Notes under the pieces: model-generated
What the model was told of the DNA's origin: nothing
Databases searched by the model: none
The model's input: only the letters and a program-made list of their open reading frames with translations
Position numbers and translations under genes: made by a program
Origin: Actinomycetota bacterium
GTDB lineage: Bacteria; Actinomycetota; Acidimicrobiia; Acidimicrobiales; Poriferisodalaceae
Assembly (NCBI GenBank): GCA_014238065.1
Contig: JABABU010000047.1
Location: 23,758 to 87,757 of the forward strand
Reading direction: 5' to 3'
DNA length: 64,000 bases
In this document: positions 8,731-16,786 of the stretch, in pieces
Layout of the letters: each line of letters starts with the position of its first letter
How positions within the stretch are numbered: the first letter of the stretch is position 1

Positions 8731-9851
8731 GACTCGTACTCCTCCATCATCGTCCGGCCGTAGGCGTCATACACCACATTCGACACGACATGGTGTTGTG
8801 CCGACCCATGAGCATCTCGGAAACATCTCTGGATGACGCTGCTGTTGAAGAGCGCGCCGGCACCTGCGAAGTGAAAGAGGTTGCTGATCGCGCTGGTCGC
8901 CGATTCGGTACAGAACGCGGCCATCGCACCCACGGCCCGCTCCTCGGTGGTCGTCAGTCCACCGGCCGCGTCACACGCTTCGTGCGCGCTTTGCAGAGCG
9001 TCGATGCCGTAGGAACGCGCCGCATTCACGGTGAGCTGCGCCTTGCCCAGCTCGTACTGGAACGCGCCACGATCAGCGAGGCGGCCGTCGTTTCCACGCG
9101 TCTTGTTGGTCGCGAGTTCGGCTACCTCGTCCATGAACCGCTGGCACACCCCGATCGTGAACCCCAGGTTCTCGCCGGCCACGAAGGTCTGGTGGCTGGT
9201 CGTGAACATCGGACCGCCACGCTTGCGTCCGAGTGTCGGGTCGGCGGTGAGGTGCTCTGGTACGAACGTCGCGTTCAAGTGAACGTTCACGCTCCCCGTG
9301 CCCTTGAGCGCCATCACGTCCCAGTTGTCGTCAAGCGTCACGCCGGCGGGATCGACCACCATCTGCCGAGCCTCGGGCCAGTCGTCTCCGCGAACTGCTG
9401 GCAGGAACACCCAGTCGGCGTGACGAACTCCGCTGATGTAGCGGTAGGTACCTGTTGCCAGAACACCGCCCCCGGTGTGCTCGAAGGTTCCCGTAGCGGC
9501 AGCAGAACCGCCCATGGTCGGCGAAGGATTCGAGCCGAACACTGTTTCGATCCCATCGTCACTGAGGTTGGCTGCAGCGCTGCTCGCGGCCCCCGCGTTG
9601 TTGAAACCGATCCAGCCTGCCGTCGGATTCGAGTACGACAACGCTTCGAAGAACCGCAACTGTTCGTGCATCTTGATCTCGTCCCCACCGATCTCCTTCG
9701 GTGCCTTGACCATCGCAACTCTGAGTTTCCGTATCGAGTCGACCAGCGCGGGCGGAGCGGTGCCCAACTCGTCAGCCTCCGAGGCTGTCGCGTCGAGCTC
9801 GCCATGGAGGGCTTCGACCTCAGCGACGAGTTCTTCGATGGTGCGAGCCAT
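8727..9851 (-). CDS. HsaA-like flavin-dependent monooxygenase (acyl-CoA dehydrogenase fold)
   Basis: Protein of 374 residues with the acyl-CoA dehydrogenase fold but the wording of two-component flavin monooxygenases: NPTAGWIGFNNAG near 75, VMALKGTGSVNVHLNATFVPE near 185-205 and a C-terminal HFAGAGALFNSSVIQRCFRD. The terminal GTSEIQ motif of true dehydrogenases is missing. HsaA/HpaB-type enzymes use reduced FMN delivered by a separate reductase; no reductase gene is seen nearby. Its ATG lies 2 bp after the stop of a short VOC-like ORF and its stop overlaps the SnoaL gene by 4 bp. A related enzyme is present at 28.0-29.2 kb. Likely hydroxylates a ring or phenolic intermediate; substrate unknown. 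Confidence 0.83.
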   Translation of the reverse strand: MARTIEELVAEVEALHGELDATASEADELGTAPPALVDSIRKLRVAMVKAPKEIGGDEIKMHEQLRFFEALSYSNPTAGWIGFNNAGAASSAAANLSDDGIETVFGSNPSPTMGGSAAATGTFEHTGGGVLATGTYRYISGVRHADWVFLPAVRGDDWPEARQMVVDPAGVTLDDNWDVMALKGTGSVNVHLNATFVPEHLTADPTLGRKRGGPMFTTSHQTFVAGENLGFTIGVCQRFMDEVAELATNKTRGNDGRLADRGAFQYELGKAQLTVNAARSYGIDALQSAHEACDAAGGLTTTEERAVGAMAAFCTESATSAISNLFHFAGAGALFNSSVIQRCFRDAHGSAQHHVVSNVVYDAYGRTMMEEYES

Positions 9852-9853
9852 TC

Positions 9854-10054
9854 CTACTCGAGACCCGCAGCTTCAGAACCGGCCCCGCCTTCGGCGATGC
9901 GGAGCCGAGTTTCACTATCGGCAGCGCCTATGACCTCGTCGCTCGTTCGCCGGATTTCGCGACGCTCCCAGAACGCCATGAGCTCGTCGAGAGCGTCGAT
10001 CGAGACCTCGATGTCGAGCAATCCGGTGAGTGCCATGTGTCCATCCCCATTCAC
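9854..10054 (-). CDS. Short VOC/glyoxalase-like ORF (half domain)
   Basis: Open frame of 66 codons from GTG at 10054, or 60 from ATG at 10036 preceded by GGGGATGGA. From the ATG it reads TGLLDIEVSIDALDELMAFW, then a turn and strands RRTSDEVIGAAD and ETRLRIAEG. This order (strand, helix, two or three strands) matches one beta-alpha-beta-beta-beta module of the vicinal-oxygen-chelate fold, i.e. about half a normal monomer, and then ends in an unrelated tail and a TAG. The stop is 2 bp before the ATG of the HsaA-like gene, so it is placed as first cistron of the operon. It could be a real single-module protein or the surviving front of a truncated gene. Confidence 0.45.
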   Translation of the reverse strand: MNGDGHMALTGLLDIEVSIDALDELMAFWERREIRRTSDEVIGAADSETRLRIAEGGAGSEAAGLE

Positions 10055-10159
10055 CAGAGTGCGAACCTGGCCAGCGAGACCGCGCTCATCGCAGTGCCCA
10101 TCCGACTTTAGCCAGCCGGTTGGACCCGACCTGATTCACCACATCCCGAGGGCGGTAGC

Positions 10160-10684
10160 GTGCCCATCGTGCACGTCGTACTGGTCGAACCAGAGATAGC
10201 GCCGAACACGGGCAACATCATCCGATTGTGCGCGATCACCGGCACCGATCTGCATCTCGTCGAGCCGCTCGGCTTCGAGTTGTCCGATCGTCTGCTGAAA
10301 CGCGGTGGCCTCGACTATCACGAACGGGCCAACGTCACGGTCCACGCTGACCTTGATTCAGTGAGCGCTCAGTTGACCGGGCGCTGGTTTACGTTCAGTT
10401 CGAGATCTACGACATCATTCGCCTCCGTGAGTTTCGAGTCCGATGACGTGCTCGTATTCGGAGGTGAGCGCGCCGGCCTCTCCCAGGACGTGGTCTGCCG
10501 GTTCGCCGAAGATCGTCGCCTCACGATCCCGATGAGACCAGGTAATCGCAGTTTGAACCTCGCCAACGCGGCCGCCATCGTCGTCTATGAAGCCTGGCGT
10601 CAGCACGGCTACGAAGGCGCAACCCTCGATGGTGTGACCGCCCTCACCAGCGAAACCCCGGCCGCTGAACCGTTCGATCCCTAG
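10160..10684 (+). CDS. trmL: tRNA (cytidine(34)-2'-O)-methyltransferase TrmL
   Basis: SPOUT-class methyltransferase of 174 residues that 2'-O-methylates the wobble nucleotide of certain tRNA-Leu isoacceptors. The three knot motifs are present: PEIAPNTGNIIRLCA at the N-terminus, VLVFGGERAGL near 95, and IPMRPGNRSLNLANAAAIV near 125-145. The chain is somewhat longer than typical TrmL (about 155 residues) because of a C-terminal tail. The GTG at 10160 directly precedes the family N-terminus. It is a housekeeping gene standing alone between catabolic genes, divergent from the short VOC-like ORF. Confidence 0.92.
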   Translation: MPIVHVVLVEPEIAPNTGNIIRLCAITGTDLHLVEPLGFELSDRLLKRGGLDYHERANVTVHADLDSVSAQLTGRWFTFSSRSTTSFASVSFESDDVLVFGGERAGLSQDVVCRFAEDRRLTIPMRPGNRSLNLANAAAIVVYEAWRQHGYEGATLDGVTALTSETPAAEPFDP

Positions 10685-10862
10685 CGGAACGAAACTCCTG
10701 AGCCGCGGCTGGCCGGCTGCCTTGGCTCGACACTTCCTCGGTTGCGAGCTCACGAAGATTGTCCAGCGACCAGCCTCAGCACCCAGGACAACATCCAGTG
10801 TTGCTACCCCAGTCCACGCCTAGCGAGGTTGCGGTGAGCCAAAAGGACACCCTCGAGCCGAC

Positions 10863-12098
10863 TCACACCTGTTTCCGTGCAGCTGGGTGCTTCCGCATGG
10901 TCCAGAAGAACGACATCGCGGCGACGGCGACGGCGACACCGGCCACACGAAGAGCGAAGGTGATCGAGGTCACGTCGCTGAGCCAGCCGAGAAGGAATGG
11001 ACCAGCCACGAATCCGATGTCGCCTGCCGACCGGTAGAGACCGATACCGACGCCTCGAATTCGAGCCGGGGTGATGTCGGCTGCGAACGTCGAAGGCGCA
11101 GGGCCTGCGGTACCCGTACCGAACGACATCAAGATGTTCCCGATCACGAAGACGATGACAGCCGAATCGCTCGCGAGGAGCAGAACTCCTGCTCCCGCTG
11201 TGACGCCGGAGAACAAGATGACGACGCGGCGACCGAGGTGATCTGAAGCCCACGCTGCCGGCATCAGCGTGAACAAAGTGAGGCCACCGGTGACCGTGAA
11301 CAGCACGCCGATCTCGGCCGGGCCCCAACCCAAAACCGAGTCGGCGTGCAGCGGTATGAGCACTCCTCTCGTGCCGGCCCTCGTCATGAAGATGGTCATG
11401 GTCACCAACGTCAGGGCAAGGAACGGTTTGCTGAAGATCAGCGCCTTCACGGCGTCTCGATCTGAAGCACCTTCAGCAGCGGTTGGCGAAGGTTGGTCGG
11501 CCAAAGTCTCCGGGAGCCGAACAACTGCATATGCAGCCGTTCCGATGCCGAGCACACCGACGATGTGAAACGGGGCTGACAATCCGTAGGCATCGGCGAT
11601 GAGTCCACCGATACCGGGACCGATGGCGACCCCGAGGCTCAGCGCCCATTGGTTCGTGGCGATGAAACGGGCCCGCTGCTCGGGCTTGGCGACGTCGATC
11701 AGGTACACCAGAGCGCCACTCATGTAGAACGCCGAGCCTGCCCCTGCGACGAAACGCCAGACAAGCAGCGTCCAGATGTCGTTCGCGAATCCCGAGCCCG
11801 TCATCCCGATCGATGTCAGGATCGGACCTCCGATGAGCAGGACCCTTCTCCCCCACCGGTCAGCGATCATTCCCGCGGGAATGTTCAGGATCAGCCGCGC
11901 CGCCGCATAGACGGTGATCGTGAGGCCGACCATCGAGGTGCTGACGCCGAAGTCCTTCGCGTACAGCGGAATGATCGGTGACACGACGCCCTGACCGACC
12001 ATGACGAGAAAGGTGGCTCCGCACAGGACGAGAAGTTTCTCGTTCTCACGAAGCCTCTGGATCGTGGCCGACACGCGGGAGAGTTTGGGCCACATCAC
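10863..12098 (-). CDS. MFS transporter (drug/metabolite exporter type)
   Basis: Integral membrane protein of about 411 residues with twelve predicted hydrophobic segments. It carries the MFS loop 2-3 motif in GMIADRWGRRVLL and its half-repeat WASDHLGRRVVIL in the second half, and the antiporter-like segment GVAIGPGIGGLIADAYG in helix 5, pointing to a proton-driven exporter. A GTG at 12098 and an ATG at 12095 are both possible starts. It is divergent from a RidA gene 49 bp away; the 12-bp palindrome at 12096-12107 covers this start. Substrate unknown. Confidence 0.88.
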   Translation of the reverse strand: MMWPKLSRVSATIQRLRENEKLLVLCGATFLVMVGQGVVSPIIPLYAKDFGVSTSMVGLTITVYAAARLILNIPAGMIADRWGRRVLLIGGPILTSIGMTGSGFANDIWTLLVWRFVAGAGSAFYMSGALVYLIDVAKPEQRARFIATNQWALSLGVAIGPGIGGLIADAYGLSAPFHIVGVLGIGTAAYAVVRLPETLADQPSPTAAEGASDRDAVKALIFSKPFLALTLVTMTIFMTRAGTRGVLIPLHADSVLGWGPAEIGVLFTVTGGLTLFTLMPAAWASDHLGRRVVILFSGVTAGAGVLLLASDSAVIVFVIGNILMSFGTGTAGPAPSTFAADITPARIRGVGIGLYRSAGDIGFVAGPFLLGWLSDVTSITFALRVAGVAVAVAAMSFFWTMRKHPAARKQV

Positions 12099-12147
12099 TG
12101 TCCAGTGCGAATCGACAGCGGATGCCGTCGAGAACTATGCACTTGGC

Positions 12148-12537
12148 ATGACAGAACGTGGACCCATCATCCCGGTAGGCCAGGAAAGAACGTACGAGCG
12201 TTTCAAATTCGCTCCGGCGTTCAAGGTCGGCAACACCATCTACGTTTCGGGGGTGATCGGCACCGATGCAAGTGGAGCCATTCCCGAGACGCCGGAACAG
12301 GAGTTCGCGAACACCTTCGCAGGGCTCGCAGCGACACTCGACGCGGCGGGAAGCGGACTCGGCGACGTGGTCGAGATGACCTCGTTCCACTGCGACATGA
12401 CAGATCTCAGGGCATTCATAGCCGCCAAAACCACGGCGATGTCCGAGCCGCACCCGGCCTGGACGGCCATTGGGTGCACCGAGCTCGCCATTCCCGGAGC
12501 ACGCGCAGAGTTGAAGGTCACCGCCGTATTGCAGTGA
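12148..12537 (+). CDS. RidA/YjgF family protein
   Basis: Protein of 129 residues of the YjgF/YER057c/UK114 family. Segments FKVGNTIYVSGVIGTDASG, QEFANTFAGLAATLDAAG and the closing IPGARAELKVTAVL are typical; the arginine in GARAE corresponds to the residue that binds the carboxylate of enamine/imine substrates in true RidA. Such proteins hydrolyse reactive enamines or belong to catabolic subfamilies. The ATG at 12148 was preferred over the long upstream extension, which would run back into the divergent MFS gene. It is not in an operon with an aminotransferase here, so a specific partner cannot be named. Confidence 0.85.
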   Translation: MTERGPIIPVGQERTYERFKFAPAFKVGNTIYVSGVIGTDASGAIPETPEQEFANTFAGLAATLDAAGSGLGDVVEMTSFHCDMTDLRAFIAAKTTAMSEPHPAWTAIGCTELAIPGARAELKVTAVLQ

Positions 12538-12765
12538 GCGCCGTTGAGCCTGTCAGCGTTCGATCAATGGGTTGCATCGCTGCTGGTCGCGGCCGAACAC
12601 GTGTGTGAGTTCAAGACCGCTCGACCGAAGGATCCAGCGAAGAGCTGCGCCGCGAATGCCACCATCGTCGGCGCCCTGTCGAACTCGTGGATCTGGCCGT
12701 CTTACAGGAACTGTGCCAACAGCCCCCAGTTGAGCAGTAATCCCACAGCCCGCTGATGTCGATCG

Positions 12766-13791
12766 TCACGCGGCTTCACCGAACCGGACCGCTGCCGGCA
12801 TGACCGCTTCGATGAACAGCCGCAGCGAGCCCATAACGTCGTCGTGTGAGAGATCACCCCAGCTGAAGTTGAGTATGGCCGGGTCGATGCCCGCTGCCGC
12901 CAACTGGCGCAGTCGATCCGAGAGTTGCTGCGGAGTACCGGCAAGCACGAGGCCTCGTCCGACAGCAGCGTCGAAGTCGCCTCCAGCCGCGGGGTCGTTT
13001 GGTAACTCGGTGATCCCAGCCTCGGCGAACACCCGACTGATCCGAGCCGCGAACGGAGTCCACGAGCGGCGTGCGGTGGCAACTGCGTCAGCTTCGTTCT
13101 CGGCCAGATACACGCGGATCGCTCCTCCGATACTCGGCTCGACATCCAGTCGCACCGCTGATTCGGCCCGCATCTTTCGAAAGGCTGCCACGGCACTTGG
13201 CGCGACCTCGGCACTCCCGCCGACCACGGTGTTGAACCCCATCTCGGCCGCGTGGGCGAGATTCCCTGGGTACCAGATCGGGGGATGTGGCCGCTGGAGC
13301 GGTCGGATCTCGATCGGGACGTGATCGAACGACCAGTTCGCTGTGTCGAGACTCAGTCGGTCGTCGCCTTCCAGAGCCATCGCGGCTCGCATCACGACGA
13401 GACTCTCGGTGTATGTCTGGCGTGCCTTCGCCGCGTCGAGATGCCACATCTGATGCTCCGGTGGAGCTATGCCACGGCCAACGCCCATCTCCACCCTGCC
13501 ACCGGACAAGTGGTCGAGGATCGCGACCTCTTCGACAAGCCGCAGCGGATGGTGGAAGGGAAGGAGATATACCAACGAACCGATACGAATCGATGTAGTG
13601 GCGTGCGCCACAACGGTGAGCCAGACATTCGTGCTCGGCGCCACGTCCAGAGGGCTCACGTGATGCTCGCTCTTGAAATAGCACCAGAACCCAGCGGAGT
13701 CGGCGGTCTGAATCATCTTGAGATGGTTCCGATAGAACTCACCGAGTGACACCCCGGGATTCTCCATCTGGTCGAACATCGCTATTCGCAT
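12766..13791 (-). CDS. LLM-class flavin-dependent oxidoreductase (luciferase-like)
   Basis: Luciferase-family TIM barrel of 341 residues. Visible are FWCYFKSEHHVSPL (the EHH loop near the first barrel strands), RIGSLVYLLPFHHPLRLVEEVAILDHLSGGRVEMGVGRG split over two core strands, and RPHPPIWYPGN. The start at 13791 was chosen because MRIAMFDQME is the family N-terminus and the frame upstream adds only seven residues. It resembles the LLM gene at 53.6-54.6 kb more than the TIGR03617-type ones. It faces the RidA gene convergently and starts 93 bp from a divergent epimerase gene. Monooxygenation with reduced FMN is a likely reaction; substrate unknown. Confidence 0.82.
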   Translation of the reverse strand: MRIAMFDQMENPGVSLGEFYRNHLKMIQTADSAGFWCYFKSEHHVSPLDVAPSTNVWLTVVAHATTSIRIGSLVYLLPFHHPLRLVEEVAILDHLSGGRVEMGVGRGIAPPEHQMWHLDAAKARQTYTESLVVMRAAMALEGDDRLSLDTANWSFDHVPIEIRPLQRPHPPIWYPGNLAHAAEMGFNTVVGGSAEVAPSAVAAFRKMRAESAVRLDVEPSIGGAIRVYLAENEADAVATARRSWTPFAARISRVFAEAGITELPNDPAAGGDFDAAVGRGLVLAGTPQQLSDRLRQLAAAGIDPAILNFSWGDLSHDDVMGSLRLFIEAVMPAAVRFGEAA

Positions 13792-13884
13792 TACCCATCC
13801 CCTGCCCCGCACCGAACATAGGGTGCAACAACCGCGTGGCCGAAATCAGATCGCGATCCAGCATTGAAGGTTACGGTTGACGCC

Positions 13885-14928
13885 ATGACCGACGACGTCG
13901 TGACGGCACCGACGAAGCGTCATGTCGTCATCTTCGGCGGCAGCGGCTTTCTCGGCTCCGAGCTGAGGTCGCGGCTCGTCAATCGCGGCGATCGTGTCAC
14001 GGTCGTGGCCCGAGACCCCTCACGAGACTTCCACGGCTGGACACAGGCCTACTGGGACGCCGAGACCCTCGGACCATGGGTCGACGTTCTCGAGGACGTC
14101 GACGTTGTCGTGCACATGGCAGGCAAACGCGTCGACTGTCGCCCGAACAAGCGTAACATCGCAGAATTGATCCGATCGCGGGAAGGCACGGTTGCCCTCG
14201 TGGGGAGGGCGCTCGCTCGATTGAGTCATCGCCCCGACGCATGGATTCAAATGTCATCGCTGGCGCGGTTCGGCGACTTCGGAGATGCGATCATCGACGA
14301 AAGCACCACGCCTCCCGAGGCAGGACATCGACAGATGGTCGAAGTGTGCCGCCGTTGGGAAGCTGCATTCGAGGAGGCATCAAGAGGCATCTCGCGCACG
14401 GTGCTGCTCCGCCCGTCGATCGGCATCGGAGGGATCGGCGATCCCGCCACCGGCCAACTCTCAACCCTTGCGAGATTCGGGATGGCCGGCAAGATCGGAT
14501 CGGGCCGACAGTGGGTCTCCTGGATCGGCGCAGATGACCTGTTCGCGCTGATCGAACGCGCCGCTGTCGACGAAACAATGTCTGGCACGTACCACCTCAC
14601 CTCCCCGAACCCGGTGCAGAACCGAGAACTGATGGCCGCCTACAGGGCGGCTGCTGGACGCAAATTGGGTCTCCCCGCTCCGCGTCCGATTGCGAAGATC
14701 GGCGCAAAGATCCTCGGGTCCGACCCTGCTCTGGCGCTCACGAGCCGACGGGGTATACCAACACGGCTCCTCGCCGAAGGATTCCCCTTCACTTGCACCT
14801 CGATCGACGAAGCAGCTGCCACTGCGACGGCCCCGACGATCGAAGCAGCCAACGCGCCACCCCCACTTCCTCGCGGCATGGCTCGCCGAGGAATGAGACG
14901 GGTCAGCGAGCCTCGAACCAGATCCTGA
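13885..14928 (+). CDS. TIGR01777 family NAD(P)-dependent epimerase (DUF1731)
   Basis: Extended short-chain dehydrogenase-like protein of 347 residues. The Rossmann glycine motif GGSGFLGSEL lies near residue 20, and the C-terminal DUF1731 region is recognisable from YHLTSPNPVQNRELMAAY onward through LLAEGFPFT. The family (YfcH/SulA-like) is widespread but its substrate is not established. An ATG at 13885 preceded by GAAGG was taken as start over a TTG seven codons upstream. The last 30 residues are a proline/arginine-rich tail not expected from the family. No operon partners: 133 bp separate it from the amidohydrolase downstream. Confidence 0.85.
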   Translation: MTDDVVTAPTKRHVVIFGGSGFLGSELRSRLVNRGDRVTVVARDPSRDFHGWTQAYWDAETLGPWVDVLEDVDVVVHMAGKRVDCRPNKRNIAELIRSREGTVALVGRALARLSHRPDAWIQMSSLARFGDFGDAIIDESTTPPEAGHRQMVEVCRRWEAAFEEASRGISRTVLLRPSIGIGGIGDPATGQLSTLARFGMAGKIGSGRQWVSWIGADDLFALIERAAVDETMSGTYHLTSPNPVQNRELMAAYRAAAGRKLGLPAPRPIAKIGAKILGSDPALALTSRRGIPTRLLAEGFPFTCTSIDEAAATATAPTIEAANAPPPLPRGMARRGMRRVSEPRTRS

Positions 14929-15061
14929 AGGACGGTCTCTTTTCATGCGCTGCCGACCGCGTTTCGATCATGGGTCGTCGCAGATCGCGAACCGCCCGAT
15001 TGGAAGCCCGAATCCGGCACGTGGGTAACCTCACTTTCGAACCCCGAGCCTTGGGAGCATC

Positions 15062-16786
15062 ATGAGCCACGATCTGATCATTCGAAACGGCACGGTCGTG
15101 GATGGCACCGGGGCCGATCGCGTTGTGGCCGACATCGCCGTTGACGGGGACAGGATCAGCGTCATCGGAGACCTCCGGGAACACAGCGCCCGTCGCGAAT
15201 TGGACGCTTCCGGACACGTCGTTTCACCTGGTTTCGTCGATCTGCACACCCACCTCGATGCCCAGATCGGCTGGGACCCTTACATGACTTCGAGCAGTTG
15301 GCACGGTGTCACGACAGTGCTCATGGGCAACTGCGGTGTCACGTTCGCGCCGGCTTCACCCGACAACCGCTCCTACCTGGCCGAGATGATGGAAAGCGTC
15401 GAAGACATTCCGAAAGAGGCAATTCTCGACGGACTTCCTTGGGACTGGCAGACCTACGGCGAGTACCTCGACTCCGTCGAGCGGCTCGCGCCAGCGCTCA
15501 ACGTCGTCGGTCTCGTTGGCCATTGCGCGGTTCGCTATCACGTCATGGGTGAGCGCAGCCTCACCGACGAAGGACCGACTGCCGACGAGCTCCGCCAGAT
15601 CGCCGACATCGCAGCAGAGTCTGTGGCCGACGGCGCCGTTGGCTACTCGACCTCACGTCTACTCGGCCATGTCGTGCCCGACGGACGTTGCGTGCCAGGA
15701 ACGTTCTCTTCGATCGACGAATATCTGGCCATCGCCGACGGGATGAACCGCGCCGGCGGGGGCCTCTTCCAGGCGGTGCTCGATTTCGACACGAAAGCAG
15801 GACACGAGTTCCGCCTCTTGCGCTCGATGGCAGAACGGTGCGGTGACGTCCTTTTCTCCGGCGGCGTCGGCGATCGCGGCCTCGACGGCGTCAACCGGTT
15901 CAACGACTTCCTCACGACCACGAATGCCGAAGCCGGCCGCATCAGCTCGCTGGCAATGAGCCGCCCGAGCGGATTCCTCATCGGCATCACTCAGGAACCA
16001 CCGGTCAAGGGCTCGGCGTGGAAGGCGCTGATGGAGCTGTCGACCATCGCCGAGAGGGTTGCCGCTCTCCGCAACAGCTCGACCCGAGCCGAACTCGTGG
16101 CCGAAGCCGAGCGCAAGGGCATGCGATTCGATCCGAGGATGATCTACCCGCTCGGCATGGAAGGACTCCCCGACTACCACGTCGACGGCGAAGGCTCACT
16201 TGCCGATGTGGCATCAGCCGCCGGCGTCAGCCCGATCGACGCAATGATCGACAGGCTCATCGAGAGCAACGGCAGAGAGCTCTTCAACGTGTGGTTCTTC
16301 AACCGGAACGTCGAGGCGCTCGGCGAGTTCCTCCACCTCGAAAACGTGTGCCCAAACCTCGGTGACGCCGGCGCCCATGTCGGCCAGATCTGCGATGCAG
16401 ACGCTCCCACGTTCTACCTCCGCCACTGGAATCGGGTGACTGGTCGGGTCAGCATCGAACAAGCCGTTCAGGGCCTCACCCAGAAGCCTGCGGCAGTACT
16501 CGGCTTAAAGGGCCGCGGGACACTCGCTGTCGGCGAGCACGCCGACATCAACGTGTTCTCTCCCGAACGACTCGAGACGTTGTACCCCGAGTACGTCCAC
16601 GATCTGCCAGGAGGCAAGGGCCGACTTCAGGTCAGATCGGCTGGATACGCCGCCACGCTCGTGAACGGTGAGATCGTGGTCGAAGAAGGGCAACACACCG
16701 GAGCGCGACCCGGACGCGTCATTCGCGAGTTCGCCAGAGGCCGGCCTTCTCAGGTCCGGCCACTCCCGGTCCACAAGGTGGAGTGA
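15062..16786 (+). CDS. N-acyl-D-amino-acid deacylase-like amidohydrolase
   Basis: Metal-dependent amidohydrolase of 574 residues, D-aminoacylase/dihydroorotase superfamily. It starts with the small beta domain (LIIRNGTVVDGTGADRVVAD), has the first metal-binding motif DLHTHLDAQIGWDP near residue 60, GVTTVLMGNCGVTFAP near 80, the NLGDAGAHVGQ segment near 436, and ends with the second half of the beta domain (GTLAVGEHADINVFSPE). Family members remove acyl groups from D-amino acids, though many catabolic paralogues have other amide or cyclic-imide substrates. A GGGAG site precedes the ATG. Its stop overlaps the malonyl-CoA decarboxylase start, an uncommon pairing that suggests the released acid feeds CoA metabolism. 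Confidence 0.85.
   Translation: MSHDLIIRNGTVVDGTGADRVVADIAVDGDRISVIGDLREHSARRELDASGHVVSPGFVDLHTHLDAQIGWDPYMTSSSWHGVTTVLMGNCGVTFAPASPDNRSYLAEMMESVEDIPKEAILDGLPWDWQTYGEYLDSVERLAPALNVVGLVGHCAVRYHVMGERSLTDEGPTADELRQIADIAAESVADGAVGYSTSRLLGHVVPDGRCVPGTFSSIDEYLAIADGMNRAGGGLFQAVLDFDTKAGHEFRLLRSMAERCGDVLFSGGVGDRGLDGVNRFNDFLTTTNAEAGRISSLAMSRPSGFLIGITQEPPVKGSAWKALMELSTIAERVAALRNSSTRAELVAEAERKGMRFDPRMIYPLGMEGLPDYHVDGEGSLADVASAAGVSPIDAMIDRLIESNGRELFNVWFFNRNVEALGEFLHLENVCPNLGDAGAHVGQICDADAPTFYLRHWNRVTGRVSIEQAVQGLTQKPAAVLGLKGRGTLAVGEHADINVFSPERLETLYPEYVHDLPGGKGRLQVRSAGYAATLVNGEIVVEEGQHTGARPGRVIREFARGRPSQVRPLPVHKVE

Noticed and set aside
12096..12107. Palindrome CACTG-TC-CAGTG over the MFS start
   Set aside because: Only 5-bp arms, expected by chance at this length; listed only in passing under the MFS gene.
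12544..12756. 70-codon frame after the RidA gene
   Set aside because: No ribosome-binding site or family similarity; lies in a normal convergent gap.
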